64,000 nt of DNA from CAZVBV01 sp964509975 (GCA_964509975.1 CAZDZO010000003.1:1-64000); one strand, 5' to 3'. Positions 8,554 to 17,088 are shown, numbered from the stretch's first letter. Made by a program: numbers and translations. The notes: generated by a model not told the origin, from the sequence alone.

Positions 8554-8580
8554 CAAAGTTTACAAACCTTGCAAACTTTG
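8554..8580. promoter_or_regulatory. Inverted repeat in a divergent promoter region
   Basis: CAAAGTTT (8554-8561) and AAACTTTG (8573-8580) are perfect inverted repeats in the gap between the winged-helix gene and the DUF4238 gene. This is a natural operator position. The spacer contains TTACAAACCT, also found upstream of the large serine recombinase. Confidence 0.5.
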
Positions 8581-8646
8581 TAAAAGACATGTTGTTGTTC
8601 TACAATATTTTCATTGTAATAAAGGGATTTTTTTTAATATAGAGGC

Positions 8647-9585
8647 ATGGAGAAAGAGATACAGTCTATACAGGAATACACTGAAAAATTAATTGAAGCG
8701 GGTGATATGGGAGAACAAGAGGTGGCTATGCTGAGAATGCTGACAAAAAAACCGAAACAAATTACAAAAAAGCAGCACTATGTACCAAAAGTTCACTTGA
8801 AAAAGTTTGCGAACAGTAAGATGCAAAGAGTGTTTGATATAGAAAAGAACGAGATTTTGAGTGCAGAAAAAAGCGTAAAGTCGAGTTGTTGGGATGAGCA
8901 TTTCTACGCTATGGAGACAGGAAAAGAGGATGAGTGGGGTTGGATTATAGAGAACCTCTTTAATTACACGGAGACAGAATACGAGAAGGTACGAGAGGAG
9001 TTTGAAAAGCAGGTATTTTGTGATGGAGGAATTGCCCCACTCTTAATTTGGGAGATAGCATTTCATATGGCATCACTTTATGCGAGAACTCCTTATGCAC
9101 GGAAAAAAGCAGAAAGGATGGGATGGATTTTCAAGAGTACTAAGGAGGAGTCCTCGAATTTTGCACATGTTAGATTTATAGGAATGGTCGAACATATTCG
9201 GAACTTTTTTATTGGGAAACCGTGGATAATGTATATTCTGCCAGAAGATTCCGAGTTTAAGTTTGTTACTTCCGATACTCCGGTTGTGGAGTTACCGCCA
9301 AAACCTAAAAGAGGAGAAAGAAAAGTGGAGAAGAGTTTTCATCCGCCAGGAATTCCTGAACTTACATATCACTTCGCACTTTCTCCAAGAATTATGATTG
9401 AAATGCTAAATCCTTTAACACACGGGAATCGAAAAAAACGAAAGCTTATTTCAAATGCTTCGGAGATTCGAGACTTCAATGCGAATCGATTACTTGCTCC
9501 CGAACAACAAAGTACTCGTCTATTTGCGCCCAACACAAAGGACTTTGAAGTATTACAAGCATTTGTGAATTATATTAAGGAATAA
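8647..9585 (+). CDS. DUF4238 family protein
   Basis: 312 aa. KKQHYVPKVHLKKFA (about 41-55), a following DIEKNEI strand, CWDEHFYAM and WIIENLFNYTETEYE match the DUF4238 pattern. A later block, VTSDTPVVE, also fits that family. The molecular function is not established; the family is often carried by accessory regions. It is divergently transcribed from the winged-helix regulator, which suggests a regulated two-gene unit. Confidence 0.8.
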   Translation: MEKEIQSIQEYTEKLIEAGDMGEQEVAMLRMLTKKPKQITKKQHYVPKVHLKKFANSKMQRVFDIEKNEILSAEKSVKSSCWDEHFYAMETGKEDEWGWIIENLFNYTETEYEKVREEFEKQVFCDGGIAPLLIWEIAFHMASLYARTPYARKKAERMGWIFKSTKEESSNFAHVRFIGMVEHIRNFFIGKPWIMYILPEDSEFKFVTSDTPVVELPPKPKRGERKVEKSFHPPGIPELTYHFALSPRIMIEMLNPLTHGNRKKRKLISNASEIRDFNANRLLAPEQQSTRLFAPNTKDFEVLQAFVNYIKE

Positions 9586-9605
9586 CATTTTAATTCAATT
9601 TATTC

Positions 9606-9962
9606 TTATATACCCTGTTTCCTCACCCATTCTTGTTGAAATTTTTTAAACCTAGGGAGGATTTTTTTTCTCAATTCTTCATTATTAATAAGCTTCACTG
9701 CTTCTAGTAAAGCATCTTCATCATTTCTGTAGCAAGAGAAAATACCAATAGTGCTTTGTAACATCACAATTTTTTCTTTTGGTACACCTAAATCATGCCA
9801 GTATTCTGCTTGTATATTTATAGCATCTTCAAGTGTCTTGATTGGGAAAGGTAAGAATGATTCTGGTATATCAACACCAAAAACATAAAGAAGTTTCGGG
9901 TGTGTATCCTGAATATATCTTGCCCAAATAGAAGTGATTTTATCGGCTGATTCTAATTTCAT
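9606..9962 (-). CDS. Unknown protein sharing a motif with the next zincin
   Basis: 118 aa, no signal peptide. The segment NIQAEYWHDLGVPKEKIVM resembles ALQEYWQKKGAPTEEILI in the HExxH protein encoded just upstream (10118-11074), so the two share a small domain. This one lacks the HExxH region. It may bind the same partner as the zincin, or inhibit it. That is inference. Confidence 0.55.
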   Translation of the reverse strand: MKLESADKITSIWARYIQDTHPKLLYVFGVDIPESFLPFPIKTLEDAINIQAEYWHDLGVPKEKIVMLQSTIGIFSCYRNDEDALLEAVKLINNEELRKKILPRFKKFQQEWVRKQGI

Positions 9963-10012
9963 ATTTTAAATTTAAAAGGCATAACTAATTTATATATAAA
10001 TTACTCAAAAAA

Positions 10013-10108
10013 CTAGAACATTCTTTTTTTGATTGCTTCTCTAATTTGTTTTTTGTCTCCCAAATCCAAAGCAAAAAATAAAATAAGTCGAGATATTTGT
10101 AATACCAT
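10013..10108 (-). CDS. Small ORF, 31 aa, repeat-encoded N-terminus
   Basis: Starts MVLQISRLILFFALDLGDKK, with a hydrophobic N-terminal half and a basic C-terminus. Its first 14 codons lie in a 42-bp perfect direct repeat that also begins the small ORF at 11101-11184. It may be a tiny membrane peptide, or only the remains of a duplicated gene end. Confidence 0.3.
   Translation of the reverse strand: MVLQISRLILFFALDLGDKKQIREAIKKRMF
10066..10107. repeat. 42-bp direct repeat, copy 1
   Basis: Identical over 42 bp to 11142-11183. The two copies flank the HExxH gene at 10118-11074. Similarity continues weakly on the left side (TTTGTTTTTT near both copies). Confidence 0.9.
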
Positions 10109-10117
10109 TTATCATAG

Positions 10118-11074
10118 TTATAGACCCGGATTATCAATGATTTGTTTCGTTTTTTTATCTGTGGTTTCGATGATTTTAAATTTCATTTTAAATTGTTCTT
10201 TTACTTTATAAAAAACATCATCTGTTATTCGTGGAAGTGTTATATTTTTTCCAGTTAATTTTTCAGTTGGAATTGTCGTTTCTGGTTTTTTATTTCCAAT
10301 AATTTGCTTTGTTATAAATTCTAATCGTTTTGAATCAAGTAAATCTGGATTTTCAAGTGCCGCTACCATACTTTCCACAATATCTTCTTTGGGAGAGTAT
10401 TTTGCATATTCGGTTACACAATTTTCGGGATGACTTGTTGTCTCAAATTGCATATTCCCTGATGGAAGTATTATATCTACATCTGAGTGTTTCCATTCAA
10501 ATTCTTTTTTCCAGGCTTCTAAAATTAATTTTTCTAAATATCCATGAGAGAGTTCATGAATAACTGTTCCTGTAAGATTTGAAACACCCTCTACTCGATG
10601 AGAAATGTTTTTTAAAGCTTGTGGGTATAAAATTATGGAATTAGTTTTGGAAGCACTTGCTCCATTTTGAGCAGAATTATCATTCGGATTTGTGGCTTGT
10701 TCATTATCAATAAGTATATAGCGTACTTTTGATTGTTCTTCTTTTGGAACTAGGTATGCCATTTTATTTATTGCATCAATTATTTCTTTTTCTTGTTGTG
10801 ATGAAAGCTCTTTCCCAAAATTATAAAGATTAAGACTCAACCCATTAGAATTTTTTATTAAAATTTCCTCAGTAGGAGCACCTTTTTTTTGCCAATATTC
10901 TTGAAGTGCCCAATTCTTTTCTTTTAATGATTCATATGCTTGTTCTTCCAATGCTTGATTTGTATTCGAGTATATTTGTATGGCATCTTCATATTTACCA
11001 TCTCCTTCTGAAACTTCTTTAAAAGAAATGTCATCAATTGTTTGAAACTCTGCATTATTCACTAATGTTTCCAT
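10118..11074 (-). CDS. HExxH zincin-like protein
   Basis: 318 aa, no signal peptide. TVIHELSHGYL gives His173, Glu174 and His177. KYSPKEDIVESMVAAL about 57 residues later supplies the likely third ligand, Glu234, as in gluzincins. The N-terminal part (35-100) contains ALQEYWQKKGAPTEEILI, shared with the 118-aa protein downstream. It is flanked by perfect 42-bp direct repeats, which points to acquisition or duplication as a unit. No named family is recognised. A toxin-like or housekeeping protease role cannot be told from sequence. Confidence 0.65.
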   Translation of the reverse strand: METLVNNAEFQTIDDISFKEVSEGDGKYEDAIQIYSNTNQALEEQAYESLKEKNWALQEYWQKKGAPTEEILIKNSNGLSLNLYNFGKELSSQQEKEIIDAINKMAYLVPKEEQSKVRYILIDNEQATNPNDNSAQNGASASKTNSIILYPQALKNISHRVEGVSNLTGTVIHELSHGYLEKLILEAWKKEFEWKHSDVDIILPSGNMQFETTSHPENCVTEYAKYSPKEDIVESMVAALENPDLLDSKRLEFITKQIIGNKKPETTIPTEKLTGKNITLPRITDDVFYKVKEQFKMKFKIIETTDKKTKQIIDNPGL

Positions 11075-11100
11075 CTCTTCATTATACTACAAAACATCTC

Positions 11101-11184
11101 TTAATTCAATCCTTCCAGCTTCTTTGTTTTTTCTTGCAAACCCAAAGCAAAAAATAAAATAAGTCGAGATATTTGTAATACCAC
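11101..11184 (-). CDS. Small ORF, 27 aa, GTG start
   Basis: MVLQISRLILFFAL followed by GLQEKTKKLEGLN. The N-terminal half is identical to the ORF at 10013-10108 because both lie in the 42-bp repeat. It sits directly upstream of the zincin gene, same strand. It may be a peptide gene or the tail of a truncated gene. Confidence 0.25.
   Translation of the reverse strand: MVLQISRLILFFALGLQEKTKKLEGLN
11142..11183. repeat. 42-bp direct repeat, copy 2
   Basis: Identical to 10066-10107. Its right end, at CCACC, is where sequence changes to an orphan terminator and then to the pilus/two-component genes. This is the likely right edge of the accessory element. Confidence 0.9.
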
Positions 11185-11187
11185 CTA

Positions 11188-11210
11188 AAAGACCTTTAAG
11201 GTCTTTTTTT
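11188..11210 (+). terminator. Orphan intrinsic terminator
   Basis: AAAGACC-TTTAA-GGTCTTT followed by a T run. The nearest upstream plus-strand gene ends at 9585, so it does not clearly belong to any neighbour. It may be the original terminator of tRNA-Phe, separated from it by the 11-kb insertion. Confidence 0.75.
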
Positions 11211-11278
11211 AAATAGAATTTTTCCTTTTCCATTTCCTTTATGATAGACTTCACCTAGTCTATTAAGATCCCTTTTGA

Positions 11279-11644
11279 ATGGCAAACCCGAAAAAAATCC
11301 TCATTGCAGATGACGAGAAAGCGCTTGCCAAAGCTCTTCAACTTAAACTTAACCACTCAGGGTTTGAAACATCAACAGCGTTTGATGGTGCAGAAGCACT
11401 TGAAATGTTAAAAAAAGAAAGCTTCGACCTCTTACTTCTCGATCTGGTAATGCCAAAAATGGATGGTTTTCAAGTACTCGAAGAAATAGCAAAACTTTCC
11501 AAAAAACCAAAAGTAATCGTGACCTCAAATCTCGGCCAAGAAGAAGATGCCGAAAAAGCCAAAAGCAAAGGGGCTATCCACTTCTTTGTAAAATCTGATA
11601 CACCGATTACTGAAATAGTAGAGTACGTACGAAGCGCACTCTAG
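11279..11644 (+). CDS. Single-domain response regulator
   Basis: 121 aa receiver domain only. It has an acidic pair (DDE at 11-13), phospho-acceptor Asp55 in LLLLDLVMP and conserved Lys105 in HFFVKSD. There is no output domain, so it must act through protein contacts. It lies 36 bp upstream of pilB and probably shares its transcript. Together with the kinase and two further receivers downstream it may control the pilus. Confidence 0.9.
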   Translation: MANPKKILIADDEKALAKALQLKLNHSGFETSTAFDGAEALEMLKKESFDLLLLDLVMPKMDGFQVLEEIAKLSKKPKVIVTSNLGQEEDAEKAKSKGAIHFFVKSDTPITEIVEYVRSAL

Positions 11645-11680
11645 GCTCCACAAAAACAAACATAAACCCCAAAAAAATCG

Positions 11681-13330
11681 ATGCAACTCGATGACGCAAA
11701 AATAAAAGACATTCTCCTCTCTCAGGATTACATATCCGAGGAAGATGCCGTATCCGCAGAAGAATTTGTGAAGAAAAATCACGTACCACTCGTTGAGCAT
11801 CTTTTGACTGAAGGCACTTTGACCAAAGATTTGCTAGGACAAGCCATTGCAGAATTTTTCAAAATTTCATACGCCAATCTCGTGGCACATCCTGTGATGG
11901 AGGAAGCCGTGCAAAAAATTCCTGAAGACATTGCCAAAGAACACCGTGTGGTGCTGTTTAAAGAAGCCTCAAAACAAGTGATTATCGCAACCGATGATCC
12001 AGAAAAAAAAGAACTTACGACTGTACTCAAACCGCTTTTTGCAGGCAAGACAATCAAGCTGGCGTTTACATTTCCCGAGTTTTTGAATGCAGCATTTTCG
12101 CATTATAAAAAAACACTCTCAACTCGATTCGAACAGATTATCAAAGAAAAAACTCAAGTAGCATCAGACATCATCGATGCAATTTTTGAAGATGCGTTAA
12201 TGCATCAATCCTCTGATATTCACTTTGAACCACAGGAAAACGAAACCGTGATTCGGTTCCGTGTGGACGGAGTACTATATGAAGCCGGACGGATTGAAAA
12301 ATTACACTATGAAAATATTTTAAACCGAATCAAAGTACAGGCGCACTTGAGAATTGATGAACATTTCGCGCCGCAAGATGGTGCTATTCGTCACAAAAAA
12401 GGAGACGTCTCCCTTGATATGCGTGTGGCAATCGTACCAACACTGGAAGGAGAAAAAATCACGATCCGACTGTTGTCACAATACATTCAGAGTTTCTCGC
12501 TCGCCCATTTGGGGTTGTCAGAAAAACATCAAGAAATGCTCGAACAAGCTGCGCACAAGCCCTTTGGAATGATCTTGGTAACGGGCCCTACTGGAGCTGG
12601 AAAAACCACAACACTGTACGCCGTTTTAAAAATTCTCAATCGCCCAGAGGTCAACATTACAACCATTGAAGATCCCGTAGAATACCGTGTCTTGGGAGCA
12701 AATCAAATTCAAGTAAATACTCAGACCGATCTCACTTTTGCTAAGGGACTGAGATCAATTGTTCGGCAGGATCCGGATGTCATCTTGGTAGGAGAAATCA
12801 GGGATCTAGAAACCGCAGAAATTGGGGTAAACGCGGCACTGACAGGACACTTATTGCTCTCCACATTTCATGCAAATGATGCCGCTACGGCCCTTCCTCG
12901 ACTTCTCGACATGGGAGTTGAACCGTTTCTTTTAGCTTCAACATTGGAAGTGATCATCGCCCAACGATTGGTACGAGAAATTTGCAGTCATTGCCGTCAT
13001 AGTCACAAAGTAAAACAAGAAGAAATTGCAAAGAAATTCCCAAATGCCAAAGATTACTTCTCGGAAAAAGAAGTAACACTTTACAAAGGAAAAGGATGTG
13101 AAACGTGTAGCCACAGTGGATACAAGGGACGAAAAGCAATTTTTGAATTTATTGAAATCACCTCTGAGATGGAAGAACTGATTTTAACAAACCCTTCGAC
13201 GCAACAAATCTGGAATCTTGCTCGAAAACAAGGTTCTCAAACACTTTTTGAAGACGGAATTGAAAAAGTAAAAAATGGTGTGACTACGTTAGAAGAAGTG
13301 CTGAGAATCACTTCCCCACCCGATAAATAA
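11681..13330 (+). CDS. pilB: Type IV pilus assembly ATPase PilB
   Basis: 549 aa, full length for the GspE/PilB family. An N-terminal MshEN-like domain (about 1-130) precedes the hexameric ATPase. Walker A is GPTGAGKTTT near residue 301, the Walker B region is VILVGEIRD near 366, and the His-box region holds LSTFHAND. Two CxxC pairs (ICSHC near 436 and CETC near 473) form the zinc site typical of PilB. It powers pilus extension at the inner face of the membrane. pilC follows 8 bp downstream. Confidence 0.95.
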   Translation: MQLDDAKIKDILLSQDYISEEDAVSAEEFVKKNHVPLVEHLLTEGTLTKDLLGQAIAEFFKISYANLVAHPVMEEAVQKIPEDIAKEHRVVLFKEASKQVIIATDDPEKKELTTVLKPLFAGKTIKLAFTFPEFLNAAFSHYKKTLSTRFEQIIKEKTQVASDIIDAIFEDALMHQSSDIHFEPQENETVIRFRVDGVLYEAGRIEKLHYENILNRIKVQAHLRIDEHFAPQDGAIRHKKGDVSLDMRVAIVPTLEGEKITIRLLSQYIQSFSLAHLGLSEKHQEMLEQAAHKPFGMILVTGPTGAGKTTTLYAVLKILNRPEVNITTIEDPVEYRVLGANQIQVNTQTDLTFAKGLRSIVRQDPDVILVGEIRDLETAEIGVNAALTGHLLLSTFHANDAATALPRLLDMGVEPFLLASTLEVIIAQRLVREICSHCRHSHKVKQEEIAKKFPNAKDYFSEKEVTLYKGKGCETCSHSGYKGRKAIFEFIEITSEMEELILTNPSTQQIWNLARKQGSQTLFEDGIEKVKNGVTTLEEVLRITSPPDK

Positions 13331-13338
13331 TTTCTTGT

Positions 13339-13932
13339 ATGGCTCTGAAAAAAGAAAAAAAAACGCCTGAAGTTCAAACGAAGCCAGTCGTAAAAAAACG
13401 ACGAAAATGGTCTCGCTTTACCGGTAATGGAGGAGAAAAAGAATATTTTGTGGACAATCTCGCAATGCTTCTTTCCTCTGGAATGGATATTCTTTCTGCT
13501 TTGGAAGCAATCAAAGAAGGCGTCCGGTCAAAACTCATGAAAGGAATTATCGATGATCTCAAAGCCGACATCACCGATGGACTCCCTCTCTGGAAAGCAT
13601 TGCAAAAGACGAAACTGTTATCACTGCACATTCTATCTCTTTTTCGAATTGGAGAAGAATCAGGAAAGTTAGCAGAGAATTTAAAAGTGATTAATGCTCA
13701 ACAACAAAAGGAACGGATATTTCGCTCCAAAATCCATTCAGCAATGATGTATCCTATTTTGGTACTATCATTGACACTCGTGGTGGGAATCGGAATTGCG
13801 TGGTTTATTTTACCACGACTATCGGTTGTGTTTTCTCAGTTAAATATGGAACTGCCCTTGATCACCAATGGGATCCCTTCTTTCTCTTTTCTTCATACGT
13901 ATATTCTTTGCGTATATCTTTCAACCCATTAA
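13339..13932 (+). CDS. pilC: PilC/GspF inner-membrane platform protein, truncated
   Basis: 197 aa against about 400 for the family. The first T2SSF domain is present (FVDNLAMLLSSGMDILSALEAI, the RIGEESGKLAENL block) and leads into the first membrane segment and LPRLSVVFSQLNMELPLI. After about residue 177 the sequence no longer resembles PilC and the frame stops. The second T2SSF domain and the later membrane segments are missing. The end overlaps the start of a histidine kinase that lacks its own N-terminus, so a deletion seems to have joined two genes. PilC function is doubtful unless another copy exists. Confidence 0.88.
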   Translation: MALKKEKKTPEVQTKPVVKKRRKWSRFTGNGGEKEYFVDNLAMLLSSGMDILSALEAIKEGVRSKLMKGIIDDLKADITDGLPLWKALQKTKLLSLHILSLFRIGEESGKLAENLKVINAQQQKERIFRSKIHSAMMYPILVLSLTLVVGIGIAWFILPRLSVVFSQLNMELPLITNGIPSFSFLHTYILCVYLSTH

Positions 13933-15298
13933 GCAACTTGAAAAAATTGTTCATCACATTATTAAAGGGGATTATACGCAAAAAATAAAAATAAAAACCG
14001 GTGATGAACTCGAAGAATTTGCAATTGGCTTTAATAAAATGATCGATACGCTCGACAAAGAAAAAAAAGATATTGATAAAAAAATAGCGAAACAAACAAA
14101 AAATATTCTCGATAAAAAAACTGATCTTGAAAATCAACAACAGGCTATGCTGAGTATCTTAGAAGACGTAGAAGAAGAAAAAGACAAAAATAAAAAGATG
14201 GCCAATGATCTTGAAAAATTTCTACTCGCAATTGAGAATGCTTCTGATCACATGGTTATCACCGATCCCGATGGAATCGTCGTCTATGCTAATCCTGCGG
14301 TAGAACACATTACTGGATACAAGTTGAAGGAGATTATAGGAAAAAAAGCGGGAACGCTTCACAATTGGGGAGGACTTATGCCACAAGATTTTTATGAAGA
14401 ACTCTGGACAACATTAAAAGAAAAGAAAAAATCATTTTCGGGAGAAATCCAACAGAAACGAAAAAATGGGGAACACTATGATGTGATTGCGCATCTCTCT
14501 CCCGTTCTCGATGATAAAGGAGAAGTGACGTTCTTCGTAGGAATTGAGCGAGATATCACAAAAGAAAAACAAATCGACAAAGCTAAAACTGAGTTTGTCT
14601 CACTTGCCTCTCATCAGCTCAGAACACCTCTTTCTACCATTAACTGGTATACCGAGATGCTTCTCGCTGGAGATGTTGGGAAGTTAAACAAAGACCAAGA
14701 GGAATATCTCAATCTCGTCTATGATGGAAATCAACGGATGGTGGAACTGGTGAACTCGCTTCTTAATATTTCAAGAATAGAACTCGGAACATTTGCAATA
14801 GATCCAGAAAAAGTGGATCTCAAAAAAATGGCTAAAAGTGTCCTCGCTGAACTACTCCAACAAACAAAAGAAAAGAAACTCAATATAAAAACCAAATTCG
14901 ATACAAAACTCTCTGACTACAAAACAGACAGTAAACTTATGCGTATCATCTTCCAGAATCTTCTCACTAATGCTGTTAAATATACTCCAGAAAAAGGATC
15001 TATAACGATAACCCTAAAAAAGAAAACAAAAAAACTTTTGATTGAAGTTACAGATACTGGATATGGAATTCCAAAATTAGAACAACCAAAAATATTTACA
15101 AAGCTCTTTCGAGCCGATAATGTACGTTCGAAAGATACAGAAGGAAATGGTCTCGGACTCTACCTAGTGAAATCTGTCGTAGAAGAAGCGGAAGGATCCA
15201 TTTCATTTAAATCTACTGAAAACAAAGGAACCACTTTCTCTATAATCCTTCCGCTCTCAGGAATGAAGAAAAAAGAGGGCGCCAAAACACTTTCTTAA
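13868..15298 (+). CDS. Histidine kinase (HAMP-PAS-HisKA-HATPase), N-terminus lost
   Basis: 476 aa. It begins in a single membrane segment (1-20) followed by HAMP (QPIKQLEKIVHHIIKGDY), a coiled coil, PAS (about 125-230, HMVITDPDGIVVYANPAVEHITGY), HisKA with the phospho-acceptor in ASHQLRTPLS (about 247), and HATPase_c (NLLTNAVKYTP, DTGYGI, GNGLGLYLV). A kinase of this build normally starts with a first membrane helix and an extracytoplasmic sensor, both absent. The start overlaps truncated pilC by 65 bp. Two receiver genes follow directly and are its likely targets. Confidence 0.9.
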   Translation: MGSLLSLFFIRIFFAYIFQPIKQLEKIVHHIIKGDYTQKIKIKTGDELEEFAIGFNKMIDTLDKEKKDIDKKIAKQTKNILDKKTDLENQQQAMLSILEDVEEEKDKNKKMANDLEKFLLAIENASDHMVITDPDGIVVYANPAVEHITGYKLKEIIGKKAGTLHNWGGLMPQDFYEELWTTLKEKKKSFSGEIQQKRKNGEHYDVIAHLSPVLDDKGEVTFFVGIERDITKEKQIDKAKTEFVSLASHQLRTPLSTINWYTEMLLAGDVGKLNKDQEEYLNLVYDGNQRMVELVNSLLNISRIELGTFAIDPEKVDLKKMAKSVLAELLQQTKEKKLNIKTKFDTKLSDYKTDSKLMRIIFQNLLTNAVKYTPEKGSITITLKKKTKKLLIEVTDTGYGIPKLEQPKIFTKLFRADNVRSKDTEGNGLGLYLVKSVVEEAEGSISFKSTENKGTTFSIILPLSGMKKKEGAKTLS

Positions 15299-15309
15299 TC
15301 CCCCTATAA

Positions 15310-15699
15310 ATGACTGATACTAAAACCGTACTCGTCCTCGAAGATGAAAAGCCTCTCCTCAATGCTATTACAAAAAAACTCGAAACACATGGGTTTAATG
15401 TACTTTCCGCACGATCTGTGGGCCAGGCAACTGAATATCTAGAAGATACAGACATTGGTCATATTGATGTCATCTGGCTTGATCATTATCTTCTTGGAGA
15501 ACGCAATGGACTCGATCTTGTCGCTTTTGTAAAAAATGACAAATCAAAATGGAAAAACATTCCAATTTTTGTAGTGTCCAATACTGCTACTCCAGACAAA
15601 GTAAAATCTTATCTTGAACTTGGGGTCAATAAGTATCATACCAAAGCCGATGTTCGTCTTGACACAGTAATTAAAGAAATTCAGACTATTCTTAGTTAA
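15310..15699 (+). CDS. Single-domain response regulator
   Basis: 129 aa receiver domain. It has an EDE acidic triad at 11-13, Asp58 in VIWLDHYLLG and Lys112 in YHTKADV. There is no output domain. It lies 11 bp downstream of the kinase and 6 bp upstream of another receiver, all one operon. Confidence 0.9.
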   Translation: MTDTKTVLVLEDEKPLLNAITKKLETHGFNVLSARSVGQATEYLEDTDIGHIDVIWLDHYLLGERNGLDLVAFVKNDKSKWKNIPIFVVSNTATPDKVKSYLELGVNKYHTKADVRLDTVIKEIQTILS

Positions 15700-15705
15700 A
15701 TACTT

Positions 15706-16077
15706 ATGACAACAAATAAAACCGTTCTCGTAGTTGACGATGATATTGTTTTAGCTCGCGCACTTGCCAGTAAACTCGGAAGCGATGGAATCAGTGTCCT
15801 CCAAGCTGACAATGGGGCTACTGGACTTGAAATGGCTCTTGAGAAAAAACCCGATTTCATCGTACTTGATGTTATCATGCCAAATGTTGATGGAATGACA
15901 ATGCTCCAGCGTCTTCGTGAAGGAGATTGGGGAAAAACTGTTCCTGTTATGCTTCTTACAAATCTTGATAAATCTTGTCATGAACTCGATGAACAAGAAG
16001 ACTCTTATGCAACTTGTTTCGTAAAAGCAAATTGTAAAATTGCACACGTTGTCGAGGAAATTGAGAACCGATTATAA
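15706..16077 (+). CDS. Single-domain response regulator
   Basis: 123 aa receiver domain. It has DDD at 11-13, Asp55 in FIVLDVIMPN and Lys107 in CFVKANCK. There is no DNA-binding domain. It is the last gene of the kinase operon. Three stand-alone receivers in one cluster suggest a phosphorelay or direct control of pilus motors, not of transcription. Confidence 0.9.
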   Translation: MTTNKTVLVVDDDIVLARALASKLGSDGISVLQADNGATGLEMALEKKPDFIVLDVIMPNVDGMTMLQRLREGDWGKTVPVMLLTNLDKSCHELDEQEDSYATCFVKANCKIAHVVEEIENRL

Positions 16078-16093
16078 AGTCTCGATTTCGTAA

Positions 16094-17026
16094 CTATTCT
16101 TTTTCATCAGCTCCCTCGACAAGGGTGAAAACTTTTGCTTTTATCGCATCTGTAAGTTTTTTGAGTTCTTCTGGGGAATTCCCCATATGCGAGGAACTTT
16201 CTGGATCTATTCGTTCTCCAACGGTTATGTTAATTGGATCTTCATGAAAAAGTTCTCTGGCTATAAAGGCTTCACTCAGTAAATTTTCTTTATATTTAAG
16301 ACCCAGTTTTTCAAAGGACTTTTTAAAAAATGCATCTAATTTGGATATTTCATAGAAAAATTTAGAATTTCTACTCTCAATGTGCATTGGAATAACCGGA
16401 ATTTTTTTCCTTTTCGCAAACTTCAAAGCTGTCGTGTTCCATTCTCCTTCCGTAAGTTTTTTGGAGTCGCGTGACACCAATCCATAAGGGAAAAAAATGA
16501 TTCCTTTCTCTTCTTCTATAGCCTTACCAAATTCTTGTATCAATACTCTTGCTTCTTTCATTTCGTCTTCCTTTGAGCCTGTTTTATTTTTACTCGTAAT
16601 AATAAGCAATTCATCAAATCCCGAATTTTCAAAAAACTCTCTTACGACAAATTTAAGATCTGGTCTGATTCTACCAATTTCTTGAAGAAGTGCCCATCCA
16701 TCCTTTATGCCCAACGGATGATTGGCAACGACAATAAAAGGACCTTTTTCTGGGATGCTCTCCCTAAGGGATTCTTCATCTATCGTAATATCGGCATTTA
16801 ATTCATTTAGGAAAAACTCAATACCTTCAATTCCTGTTAAACCGGAATCGGTACGATCTTGATGTAACTTTCCAATTTTTGTATAGTGAAGAAACGCTCT
16901 CGCAAAAAGCTTGAGAATCGATCTAGTAAATTCACTATCCGTTTTTTTAGCAATTTCTTTTATTAAAGGATTTTCGACGAGAACTCTCTCTTCCTCTCTT
17001 TCGTGGTCTTTATTGTCTAATGACAT
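16094..17026 (-). CDS. PlsC-like phospholipid acyltransferase
   Basis: 310 aa. VVANHPLGIKDGWAL (about 97-111) is the NHP(L/G)..DG form of the acyltransferase catalytic box found in haemolysin-like acyltransferases, and FFPYGLVSRDSKKL corresponds to the FPEGTRS block. It probably transfers an acyl chain to a lysophospholipid or ornithine-type lipid at the membrane. There is no signal peptide or clear membrane helix. A palindromic repeat (17069) separates it from the ATPase gene downstream. Confidence 0.8.
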   Translation of the reverse strand: MSLDNKDHEREEERVLVENPLIKEIAKKTDSEFTRSILKLFARAFLHYTKIGKLHQDRTDSGLTGIEGIEFFLNELNADITIDEESLRESIPEKGPFIVVANHPLGIKDGWALLQEIGRIRPDLKFVVREFFENSGFDELLIITSKNKTGSKEDEMKEARVLIQEFGKAIEEEKGIIFFPYGLVSRDSKKLTEGEWNTTALKFAKRKKIPVIPMHIESRNSKFFYEISKLDAFFKKSFEKLGLKYKENLLSEAFIARELFHEDPINITVGERIDPESSSHMGNSPEELKKLTDAIKAKVFTLVEGADEKE

Positions 17027-17068
17027 AATTCCCTTTTAAATCACAACTCCTTTTCTGTCAAGTATGCG

Positions 17069-17088
17069 TTTCAAGTCCGGACTTGAAA
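17069..17088. repeat. RAYT-type palindrome copy 1
   Basis: TTTCAAGTCCGGACTTGAAA, a 20-bp perfect palindrome between two genes. It is the longest form of the AGTCCGGACT family in this window. Confidence 0.9.
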
